A DNA stretch of 25,732 nucleotides from Clostridiales bacterium (lineage in GTDB: Bacteria > Bacillota > Clostridia > Oscillospirales > Oscillospiraceae). Both the position numbers and the translations under genes were made by a program. Below are positions 7,659-13,545 of the stretch, piece after piece. The stretch covers positions 18,798-44,529 of the forward strand of contig CABIYX010000028.1 in assembly GCA_902363045.1 (NCBI GenBank), given 5' to 3'. The stretch's first letter is position 1, and every line of letters begins with the position of its first letter. The notes below the pieces were generated by a model that was not told where the DNA came from, did no database searches, and saw only the letters and a list, made by a program, of their open reading frames with translations.

Positions 7659-7877
7659 CTAATTATACAACTTTTCTGTTTTGCGGTCAAAGCGGAACTT
7701 CAACAGGCTTTCTATCAGTTGCCTGACGATATGCTCCTGCATATCCGTGTTAATCTGTCCGTCCATTTTCGCACAAGAGCGGACATATCCCGCATAATGG
7801 GATAGGACGGCGGCAACAGCTTCCGGGTCGCCCTCGCTTGCCTTAACGATTGTCTCATAGGGAAGTAGCTGGCTCAT
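7659..7877 (-). CDS. Helix-turn-helix (HTH_16) regulator, Tn916 orf8-like
   Basis: 72 residues. The sequence LPYETIVKASEGDPEAVAAV followed by LSHYAGYV and a C-terminal LLKFRFD matches the small HTH_16 proteins that accompany an orf7-type sigma-like factor in Tn916-family and related elements. In Tn916 these genes take part in controlling excision and transfer gene transcription; the same role is inferred here. The first codons overlap the end of the sigma-like gene by 23 bases, indicating one transcript. Confidence 0.82.
   Translation of the reverse strand: MSQLLPYETIVKASEGDPEAVAAVLSHYAGYVRSCAKMDGQINTDMQEHIVRQLIESLLKFRFDRKTEKLYN
7662..7690 (-). promoter_or_regulatory. Consensus promoter for the 7212-7622 gene
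   Basis: On the minus strand TTGACC (7685-7690), a 17-base spacer and TATAAT (7662-7667), about 40 bases before the ATG. It overlaps the last codons of the HTH_16 gene. Confidence 0.8.
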
Positions 7878-8313
7878 AGGACAAGCCCTCCAACTCTGCC
7901 CGTAGCCGCCGTAAAATCATCTGAATACGCCGCCCGGTTGTGTTGCCAGCCCGTCCATATCTCCGTCCAATCTCCCTATGCGTCAATCGTTGGAAGTAGT
8001 ACAAGAAAATGATTTCCTGTTCCATCTGTGATAGTGCGGACAGGGCTGCGGCAAGCTCTGGACTTTCCAAAAGCACCATCTGACCACAGACGAAAAGCGG
8101 ATAGCTGGTCATGCCGGATTGCTCCACAAAGTATTTATCTGTGGTACTGAATGGATAGTGTTTTTCTTCTATCAGATATTCAAGCGAGATTTCCCGCTTG
8201 CGGCGGCTCCGTATGCTCCGGGCTGCGTCTATGGCAGCGTGGCGAATAACAGTCTTGCAAAAGGCATCGTGTGTATGCCGGATATGTTCTTGATACTTTT
8301 CGTGTTCGGTCAT
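7855..8313 (-). CDS. Sigma-70-like regulator, Tn916 orf7-like
   Basis: 152 residues from the ATG at 8311-8313 (MTEHEKYQEHIRHTHDAF); a 14-codon longer frame is possible, but GAAAGGG lies ten bases before this ATG. The C-terminal region (about 92-145) has the sigma region 4 pattern LSALSQMEQEIIFLYYF then LTHREIGRRYG and a recognition helix. The N-terminal HAAIDAARSIRSRRKREISL matches the orf7 group. It should bind DNA and steer transcription of the element's own genes. The HTH_16 gene follows with overlap; an unusual nested hairpin lies upstream (8403-8448). Confidence 0.85.
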   Translation of the reverse strand: MTEHEKYQEHIRHTHDAFCKTVIRHAAIDAARSIRSRRKREISLEYLIEEKHYPFSTTDKYFVEQSGMTSYPLFVCGQMVLLESPELAAALSALSQMEQEIIFLYYFQRLTHREIGRRYGRAGNTTGRRIQMILRRLRAELEGLSYEPATSL

Positions 8314-8402
8314 GGAAAATCGCCCTTTCTGAATAATGGCAGAGGGCGGCAGCATCTTGTGCTGTCGCCCTCTTGATTACCGAACAGCAAAGACGGGCGG
8401 GG

Positions 8403-8448
8403 CTGTCAACGGCGGCGCATTTGCGCCGTTCATCTTGACCGTTGACAG
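8403..8448. other. Nested hairpin between cargo and sigma-like gene
   Basis: CTGTCAACGG (8403-8412) and CCGTTGACAG (8439-8448) form a perfect 10-bp stem enclosing a second hairpin CGGCGC/GCGCCG (8413-8418/8423-8428) stacked directly on its left arm. No T-run follows on either strand, so an ordinary terminator is unlikely. It lies in the leader of the sigma-like gene, downstream of the DUF2812 gene; an RNA regulatory structure or protein-binding site is possible. Confidence 0.55.
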
Positions 8449-8475
8449 GCTCGGCTGGGTTTGCTATTTATTTCC

Positions 8476-9063
8476 TCACCATTCCTGTGTCTTGGCTTCC
8501 TTCCGGATTTTCATTATCTGTATTTGATATATACTGCCAGGAATTACAGAAACCAACGCAAAAATACCAAAGATTATAGATTGCTTTGTAACTGCGAATA
8601 GTGCAAACATGAGCAGTAGAAATAGCCACGGATTGCGTAAGTTGCGATAATATTTTTCTTTATCGTCATAAGAGGTATGGAGTTCAAAAGGCTTTCCATC
8701 ATTTGCTTTTTCCACAATCAAGATTTCTCGATGAAAAGTTGTTGTGTTTGTCGCAATACGACCGCCCCTTTCTGCCCATGGGCGCCAACGAACTTTTCCA
8801 ACAGAATAGTTTAGATTGATATTTTTAAAAAACACCTTATATCCCATATCCTCCAAAAAATTAGCATAATCTATTGAACTCTCTTTTGATTTTTCTCCGA
8901 TAAACTCTACACAATAGGTCACTTCATCGGGCTTACATTTTTCAAATTCGTATAACAGTTTTCCTGTCCGAACAAGTCGATAACCCTTTTCAGACATTTT
9001 GTTTAGCCATTTTCCCTGCGTATTTAGCAATCCGCCAAAAAAGCGATAACATTTTTTACTCAT
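8476..9063 (-). CDS. DUF2812 domain membrane protein
   Basis: 195 residues. The N-terminal soluble part (FFGGLLNTQGKWLNKMSEKGYRL, then YCVEFI and FLEDMGYK) is the DUF2812 domain. The C-terminus has two adjacent membrane segments (about 144-160 and 163-181). The function is unknown; these proteins are usually encoded with a PadR repressor and thought of as envelope-stress or export related. The ATG has GGAGG six bases upstream and overlaps the PadR stop (ATGA), so both are translated from one message controlled by PadR. The pair is clearly AT-richer than the mobilisation genes, consistent with acquired cargo. Confidence 0.82.
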   Translation of the reverse strand: MSKKCYRFFGGLLNTQGKWLNKMSEKGYRLVRTGKLLYEFEKCKPDEVTYCVEFIGEKSKESSIDYANFLEDMGYKVFFKNINLNYSVGKVRWRPWAERGGRIATNTTTFHREILIVEKANDGKPFELHTSYDDKEKYYRNLRNPWLFLLLMFALFAVTKQSIIFGIFALVSVIPGSIYQIQIMKIRKEAKTQEW

Positions 9064-9383
9064 ACTGCACCTCCAATAATTTCACTTGCAATGCTTACAA
9101 GTTCATTTAGTCTTGCAAGCTCTTTTTCTGCAATTTCTTTTCCCTGTGCTGTAATGTGGTATTCTTTTTTTCTTCCCTCACTATCTCCATAAGGTTCAAT
9201 CCACTTCTTGTCCTGCAAAGAGTTTAATGCTCCATATAAAGTGCCTGCGCCTAACGAAAGCCGCCCGCCCGTTTTTTCTTCAACAAACTGCATAACGGCG
9301 TATCCGTGTTTTGGTGTATAAAGAGAGAGTAAAATATAAAAGGTCACTTCTGTAAGTGCGCCACTTTTTGCATTGTCTCTCAT
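9060..9383 (-). CDS. PadR family transcriptional regulator
   Basis: 107 residues. The winged-helix fold shows the family pattern LTEVTFYILLSLYTPKHGYAV then RLSLGAGTLYGALNSLQDKKWI and a C-terminal helix for dimerisation. PadR-type repressors usually sense small molecules and control an adjacent membrane protein or transporter. The start has AAGGAG eight bases upstream. A perfect inverted repeat flanks the -10 of its own promoter, so it probably represses itself and the coupled DUF2812 gene. Confidence 0.9.
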   Translation of the reverse strand: MRDNAKSGALTEVTFYILLSLYTPKHGYAVMQFVEEKTGGRLSLGAGTLYGALNSLQDKKWIEPYGDSEGRKKEYHITAQGKEIAEKELARLNELVSIASEIIGGAV

Positions 9384-9398
9384 AGTTCAGTCTCCTTA

Positions 9399-9444
9399 TT
9401 ACGGTTACTGTAATAAATATATCACTAACCGTAATATAAGTCAA
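9399..9444 (-). promoter_or_regulatory. PadR promoter with flanking operator
   Basis: On the minus strand TTGACT (9439-9444), a 17-base spacer and TATATT (9416-9421). TTACGGTTA (9399-9407) and TAACCGTAA (9426-9434) are a perfect 9-bp inverted repeat whose arms lie on either side of the -10, with the upstream arm inside the spacer. This is the expected layout for PadR autorepression. Confidence 0.82.
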
Positions 9445-9480
9445 GCAGATTCAAGGAAATTATTTAAGGGGCATGAAAAT

Positions 9481-9510
9481 GGAGCAGCAACATTTTCGTG
9501 TTACTGCTCC
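9481..9510. other. Hairpin near the right end of element A
   Basis: GGAGCAG (9481-9487) pairs with CTGCTCC (9504-9510), extended inside by AACA/TGTT after one mismatch. No T-run follows. It lies upstream of the PadR promoter, in about 180 bases between that promoter and the attachment site that hold no gene. Confidence 0.45.
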
Positions 9511-9555
9511 ACTTTGATACAGAATAGTAGGGTACGCTGTTCTCAATTTGTGTTG

Positions 9556-9582
9556 TTGCTTCTTTACCGTATATGAGCTTTT
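9556..9582. other. Right attachment site of element A (attR)
   Basis: TTGCTTCTTTA (9556-9566), twelve bases, then the core TTTT (9579-9582), mirroring the left end exactly. Sequence to the right of the core is maff2. The reconstituted circular junction would be TTTT flanked symmetrically by the two inverted 11-mers, as expected for a serine integrase attP. Confidence 0.75.
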
Positions 9583-9704
9583 GCACCGGGGTTGTCGTTG
9601 CCGTAACCTTCGAGCAGGTTGATGACGCCCCAGATACCGAGACCGGCACCAAGCGCGATAACGAGGGTCTGAAGAACGGTGATTGCCTGTTCAAAAAATG
9701 CCAT
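9564..9704 (-). pseudogene. maff2 5' fragment, truncated by element A
   Basis: From the ATG at 9702-9704 the frame encodes MAFFEQAITVLQTLVIALGA, a glycine-rich hydrophobic helix, then LLEGYGNDNPGAK. This is the N-terminal 42 residues of Maff2 (PF12750). Four element-derived codons (AHIR) and a TAA follow at the junction, giving a 46-residue truncated product. The rest of the gene is at 637-733. No strong ribosome site is visible before the ATG. Confidence 0.88.
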
Positions 9705-9922
9705 ATAGTTTGTTAGCCGGAATCTGATTAAAAAATAGGTTTGTCATGTTTCATAGGCATACAAAAGCCGGAACAATCTGCCGCCCGGTTTCCGGGGGCA
9801 TGATTCCGGTTGTCCTCCTTTTTCATTATTTTTTCTTGCGATTGTCCGCTTTGTACGCCAATGGCCCTTAGAGGGCAGGTGCGGCGAATAGATAAGATCA
9901 CTCCCTTCAAAAGCGAACAGTG
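9705..9922 (-). other. virD4-maff2 spacer of the host conjugative element
   Basis: 218 bases between the virD4 stop and maff2. It has an AAAGGAGG site followed 12 bases later by an ATG opening a 16-codon frame (MPPETGRQIVPAFVCL), too short to call. It also has inverted repeats CCGGAATC/GATTCCGG (9717-9724/9802-9809) and GCCCT/AGGGC (9864-9876). No convincing gene is seen. Confidence 0.4.
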
Positions 9923-10168
9923 TTAAGCGCCCTTAGTGTCTACTTCATATACATCGCAGACCTCATTGGGCTTGAGTTTCAGCCTTGCGGACAGGAATGC
10001 TTCAATGTCAAAAGCATTCTTGTCATCCGCGTCGGCAGTGTACTTGAAATTGGGGTGCTTGGTAATGTCGTACTTATCCGAAAGGAAAGGACGCACGCCA
10101 CGCAGCTGGAGGATGCACTTGCCGCCGTCCATGACAGCCAGCTCATCCTGGCTCATCAGCTCTTTGCC
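9923..10168 (-). pseudogene. virD4-like coupling protein gene, C-terminal fragment only
   Basis: The minus strand encodes GKELMSQDELAVMDGG, KCILQLRGVRPFLSDKYD, ITKHPNFKYTADADDKN and a tail ending VYEVDTKGA, then TAA at 9923-9925. I recognise this as the C-terminal end of the VirD4/TcpA-type coupling ATPase of Tn1549-like elements, which feeds the relaxosome to the secretion channel. Only about 82 of some 600 residues remain; the Walker motifs are missing. Upstream of GGC (10166-10168) the frame meets a stop after two codons, marking the junction with element B. The 5' part is not in the window. The fragment has an internal ATG at 10156 but is unlikely to be functional. Confidence 0.78.
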
Positions 10169-10199
10169 ACAATGTCAAGTGATGAATTCAAAAATGGGC

Positions 10200-10231
10200 A
10201 AAAAATAACCCCTCTCCGTAGAGGAGAAGGG
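10200..10231 (-). terminator. Rho-independent terminator of the CHAT gene
   Basis: On the minus strand CCCTTCTCC pairs with GGAGAGGGG (9 bp, one G-T pair, 5-base loop) and is followed at once by TTATTTTTT (10200-10208). It lies 17 bases after the CHAT stop codon. Sequence around its start resembles the hairpin after the recombinase gene at 11354-11374. Confidence 0.88.
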
Positions 10232-10248
10232 CTATACGCTATCATGAT

Positions 10249-11301
10249 TTAATTTGGATTTACAATAAAAAGGCTGTCAGCTTCTATACCGTCTTTTGTA
10301 TACAATATAGGCGTATTTGCTTCTTCTGGTGATTCAAGCATCATAACACCTTTGGCTTGGTCAAAGGCTTTTTTTACAGAAAATCCAAATCCCAATGATG
10401 AGTAAAATTGAGCTGCAAATGTACAAGCTGCTTTATCACTTATGGAGGTAGTCATGCCAATGGCCGCATCCACATGGTTAATAACCTCCTGTGCTTGTTC
10501 ATAGGAAAAACACGCATTGAAGAACAACAAATGGATTTTATCAGAAGAAGCCATAATTGTTTGCGTTATAGCTTCTTTTGTAACAATTTTTGCTGAACCG
10601 TCCGTATTCTCTAAAACAAGTTCTCCTGTATCAGCACCATGTCCACTAAAATGGACAACATCTGGGTTTATTTCATTAATTGCTTGTAAAATATCTAAAG
10701 GTCGAACTGCCCATCGAGTTTCAAAAGAAATTGAATCCCTGTGTTCAGATTTACGAATCATTTCCTGAATAGTTCGGGCTTCCTCATCCAAACGAAGTTG
10801 AGAAGTACCTTTGGGATTTGTTGCAAAAAACAGTACTGTTATTTTTTCTGGCACCGCTTTTAACTGATCAATATCCTTCTGCATATCAAATTGCATTCTT
10901 TGTTGCATGGAAATTGCTCGATTGATTTCTTTTAGTGTCTTTTCATTGTCTTTTTGCCGCTTCTTATCCTCTTGCTCTTGTTTTTTCCGGATCTTATCCT
11001 CCTCAGTACGAACCTTCTTTTCCTCATTTGCAATTTCCGTTTCCTTTTGAGCAATCTTTCTATCTAAATCTGCAATTTTCTTATCAATAGAAGCTATTTC
11101 CTTTTCTGCCCTTTCAATTTCTGACCTTTTTGAACGGATAATTGACTGTGAATTTGTCCGATTTATTGAATTGGTTGCAGATATAATTTTCTGTTTCTGT
11201 TGTGCTTTCTTGGCACTTTCTTTTGCCCTATCACTGGACAACTTAGACAGTTCTGTACGCTTACGAGAAACATTATTTCTGTAGGTATCAATCATTGGCA
11301 T
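10249..11301 (-). CDS. Coiled-coil CHAT domain protein (caspase-like protease)
   Basis: 350 residues. Residues 1-150 are almost entirely charged and heptad-like (for example EIERAEKEIASIDKKIADLD), a long coiled coil. From about 152 (EKITVLFFATNPKGTSQLRL) comes a CHAT domain with the catalytic pair H221 in VVHFSGHG and C264 in LLFFNACFS. CHAT proteases are caspase relatives; several act as effectors in bacterial immunity, such as the TPR-CHAT partner of type III-E CRISPR. No sensor domain other than the coiled coil is visible, so the trigger and substrate are unknown. AAGGAG precedes the start. There is no strong promoter; read-through from the recombinase is possible. It is AT-rich and sits between recombinase and element end, a cargo position. 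Confidence 0.88.
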   Translation of the reverse strand: MPMIDTYRNNVSRKRTELSKLSSDRAKESAKKAQQKQKIISATNSINRTNSQSIIRSKRSEIERAEKEIASIDKKIADLDRKIAQKETEIANEEKKVRTEEDKIRKKQEQEDKKRQKDNEKTLKEINRAISMQQRMQFDMQKDIDQLKAVPEKITVLFFATNPKGTSQLRLDEEARTIQEMIRKSEHRDSISFETRWAVRPLDILQAINEINPDVVHFSGHGADTGELVLENTDGSAKIVTKEAITQTIMASSDKIHLLFFNACFSYEQAQEVINHVDAAIGMTTSISDKAACTFAAQFYSSLGFGFSVKKAFDQAKGVMMLESPEEANTPILYTKDGIEADSLFIVNPN

Positions 11302-11353
11302 AATATCCTATCATCTCCTTGAATCTTTGTGCTCTTGTTACCTGTTTCAATGA

Positions 11354-11374
11354 CCCTTCCCTATTAGAGAAGGG
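11354..11374 (-). terminator. Hairpin after the element B recombinase, weak terminator
   Basis: CCCTTCCC (11354-11361) pairs with GAGAAGGG (11367-11374), 8 bp with one G-T pair and a 5-base loop. It lies 11 bases after the recombinase stop. No T-run follows on the minus strand, so read-through into the CHAT gene is likely. GAGAAGGGCTAT here recurs in the CHAT terminator. Confidence 0.55.
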
Positions 11375-11385
11375 CTATCATGCAA

Positions 11386-13038
11386 TTATTCAATTGTTGC
11401 TGGGATTTCCCCCACGAAATTATAAACAATCCTGACTTCCTGCACCTTCTGCCCATCAACCTTCTTGACCTCTCCCACCAGAATTCGGCTGATCAGGCGG
11501 TTCAGTACCGTTTCATCCAGCTCCTGAATGGTAGCATACTGCCGAATCTCCCGGATAAAGGTACGGACTTCACTTTCCTGAGCATCGGACTGCTGAAGCA
11601 TTCGCATCAGTTCCTGCAACCGGCGCTGATTTTCTTCCTGTTCCTGCTCCATAGCGGCGGTCAACTTCATAAAACGCTGCTCAGAGAGCACACCCTTGGC
11701 CTTGTCGGTGTAAAGGTTCAGGAACATATCGTCAATTTCCCGGTTTCTTGCTTCCAGGCGTTCACGCTCTTTCTGCATCTCGGAAGCATCCGCCATATAC
11801 CGGCACTCCATCCGGCTGCTCAACCGCTGATAAAAGGCATCTGCATCTTTGAGCGCCATCGCTGCCAGTTCCTGAATATCCTTCAGAACGAGATTATACA
11901 AATCCCTGGCTTCGATTTTATGGCTGGTGCAGGCGTTTTTGCCCAGCCGGTTGTAGGTCTGACAGATATAATACGCCTTATCAATCGGTTCCCGCATCTC
12001 GCCGGTAAAGCGGTTTTTGCCAGTTCTGCCGACCTTTTCATACCGCACCTGCATGGATTTCCCACAGGTGGCGCAGTAGATAATGCCGTGGAACAAGTTG
12101 TAGAAGGGGCAAGCATTTCCTTGCATAATAGGTGGCCTGCGATCTACGATTGCCTGTACCTGCTCCCATTCCTCCGGTGTCACAATCGCTTCATGACAAC
12201 CCTCAATGATTTCCCAGTCCTCACGGGGAATAATGTCATAGGTGTTGGAGCGAATCCCTTTCTGGTGTGTCCGGCAAACCAGATGAGCGCCCTTATAAAA
12301 GGGGTTACGCAGGATATGGCTGATTCTTGCGCCGCCCCACGCATAGTAGTTGACATCGCAGGCGGTATTTCCTTTTACTCTGGTGATGGGGACCTTGTCC
12401 TCCATCAGCTGCTTGGCAATCCGCATACAGCCCCAGCCATCCAGTGCCAGGTCATAGATTTTTCGAATCACTGGAGCAGTTTCCGGGTCAAGGATCAAAT
12501 GCCCCCGATCCTCCGGGTCACGCATCAGCCCCAGGGGAGGCTGTCCACCGCAGAACTTCCCCTGTCTGGAACGGGTCATACGCCCCGCCAGCACTTTCTT
12601 AGAAATATCCCGGCTATACATATCGTTCAGGATATTCTTGAAGGGCGTGATGTCCATTTCCTGACGGGTCAAACTGTCCACGCCATCCGTAATGGCAATA
12701 TAGCGGACATTGTGTTTAGGGAAGAAGATTTCAATATAACTGCCGGCTTCGATATAATTTCTTCCCAGTCTGGACAGGTCTTTGGTAATGACACAACCGA
12801 TTTTATCGGCCTCAATATCGGCAATCATCCGCTGAAAAGCCGGACGATTGAAATTGCGGCCTGTGTAACCATCGTCCACATAATACTCATACTGGAACAT
12901 CCCGTTTTTCTCGGCAAAGTCCCGAAGCATGATTTTTTGATTGCTGATACTCATGCTCTCGTTATCGCCGCCATCGTCCAGAGAAATACGGCAATAGAGG
13001 GCTGTGATTTTCTGATTGACTTGCTTTTTCCTGCTCAT
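11386..13038 (-). CDS. Large serine recombinase of element B (TndX-like)
   Basis: 550 residues. The resolvase domain (about 10-155) has S19 in LYCRIS and KDLSRLGRNYIEAGS at 86-100. The recombinase domain (about 165-300) includes ILRNPFYKGAHL. The zinc-ribbon has C322-x2-C325 and C359/C370, followed by a coiled coil (about 400-470) and a C-terminal DUF4368-like end. It clearly differs from the element A enzyme, so a different target is expected; here the target appears to be virD4. AAGGAG lies seven bases before the ATG. The promoter is embedded in a long dyad. A 558-codon frame on the opposite strand is only its shadow. Confidence 0.93.
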   Translation of the reverse strand: MSRKKQVNQKITALYCRISLDDGGDNESMSISNQKIMLRDFAEKNGMFQYEYYVDDGYTGRNFNRPAFQRMIADIEADKIGCVITKDLSRLGRNYIEAGSYIEIFFPKHNVRYIAITDGVDSLTRQEMDITPFKNILNDMYSRDISKKVLAGRMTRSRQGKFCGGQPPLGLMRDPEDRGHLILDPETAPVIRKIYDLALDGWGCMRIAKQLMEDKVPITRVKGNTACDVNYYAWGGARISHILRNPFYKGAHLVCRTHQKGIRSNTYDIIPREDWEIIEGCHEAIVTPEEWEQVQAIVDRRPPIMQGNACPFYNLFHGIIYCATCGKSMQVRYEKVGRTGKNRFTGEMREPIDKAYYICQTYNRLGKNACTSHKIEARDLYNLVLKDIQELAAMALKDADAFYQRLSSRMECRYMADASEMQKERERLEARNREIDDMFLNLYTDKAKGVLSEQRFMKLTAAMEQEQEENQRRLQELMRMLQQSDAQESEVRTFIREIRQYATIQELDETVLNRLISRILVGEVKKVDGQKVQEVRIVYNFVGEIPATIE

Positions 13039-13055
13039 AGCAATCTCCTTCTATG

Positions 13056-13104
13056 AACAGGGACACGATATACATATTATACCATGCCCCTGTTTTTTCT
13101 TCAA
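13056..13104 (-). promoter_or_regulatory. Recombinase promoter overlapped by a dyad
   Basis: On the minus strand TTGAAG (13099-13104), 17 bases and TATAAT (13076-13081), about 40 bases from the ATG. A long imperfect palindrome covers -10 and transcription start: perfect outer arms AACAGGG (13056-13062) and CCCTGTT (13088-13094), with partial symmetry inside. It is a likely repressor or recombinase binding site, or a leader hairpin. Confidence 0.7.
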
Positions 13105-13113
13105 CCAAATCCC

Positions 13114-13278
13114 TCAGCTTGCCTTGCGTTCCAGCCATTCTTCAAAGTGTTCGCAGGTTTGCCGTTCAATGAGCTGTTCAAAGGCTTCCCGCATGGTTTT
13201 CTCGCCGGAAAACTCCCGTACCACGATAAACTTTACTTTTTTGCGCTGTTTGCTTTCTTGTTTTTGGGTTTTCTCCAT
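13114..13278 (-). CDS. Small basic/acidic element protein upstream of the recombinase, function unknown
   Basis: 54 residues, starting MEKTQKQESKQRKKVKFIVV, then REFSGEKTMREAFEQLIE and a TCEHFEEWLERKAS end. GGAGG lies six bases before the ATG. I recall short proteins of this type next to the recombinase of related elements but no function; the basic start and helical acidic tail would suit a small DNA-binding or protein-binding accessory factor. Its stop is only ten bases before the recombinase -35, so the recombinase has both an independent promoter and a possible link to the upstream operon. Confidence 0.7.
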   Translation of the reverse strand: MEKTQKQESKQRKKVKFIVVREFSGEKTMREAFEQLIERQTCEHFEEWLERKAS

Positions 13279-13478
13279 AGGCTACCTCCATAGATCAGAA
13301 AAGCCAGACAAAGGGCATCGGCAACGAAGTCCGGCAACGGACTCCAAAAAACCTGTAACCTATCGTCTGGCCATCGTTTCTTACTTTTCAAATTTTCTTG
13401 TGAAATCTCGTTGCTTTCGTTGTCAGAGAACAGATACCCACCAAAAAGCCTTGCTTTACGGGCATTTATCGTGTCCAT
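13233..13478 (-). CDS. Hypothetical 81-residue frame between vapE-like gene and small gene
   Basis: Starts MDTINARKARLFGGYLFSDN and has a polar first half, then one hydrophobic stretch (LPDFVADALCLAFLIYGG) and a basic tail. I do not recognise it. The upstream GGGGGT is a weak ribosome site, and the frame overlaps the 54-residue gene by 46 bases. A perfect AGTCCG-GCAA-CGGACT hairpin lies inside (13328-13343). It may be a real small membrane protein or a chance frame. Confidence 0.35.
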   Translation of the reverse strand: MDTINARKARLFGGYLFSDNESNEISQENLKSKKRWPDDRLQVFWSPLPDFVADALCLAFLIYGGSLWRKPKNKKANSAKK

Positions 13479-13545
13479 ACCCCCATTTTTACGGCAATAA
13501 AGTCAGCAACAAGCCGACAACAAACAGAGCAACAAGCCCTGTAAA

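Larger units (their letters stand above)
732..9580. mobile_element. Element A: serine-recombinase mobilisable element (about 8.85 kb) inserted in maff2
   Basis: The two halves of maff2 flank this segment, and removing it restores an uninterrupted 72-codon gene. Both junctions contain TTTT (730-733 and 9579-9582), so the exchange dinucleotide lies within that run and the exact end is ambiguous by up to two bases each way. Inside each junction, after 12 bases, is the inverted 11-mer TTGCTTCTTTA/TAAAGAAGCAA. The recombinase gene is next to the left end, as is usual for large serine recombinase elements. Contents: recombinase, TnpW, replication genes, MOBP relaxase and MobC, candidate oriT, Tn916 orf7/orf8-like regulators and PadR/DUF2812 cargo. 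It has no transfer channel genes, so it is mobilisable rather than self-transmissible. Confidence 0.85.

Noticed and set aside
11380..13056. 558-codon open frame on the plus strand
   Set aside because: Exactly antisense to the element B recombinase, which has catalytic motifs, a ribosome site and a promoter. The plus frame has no recognisable domain.
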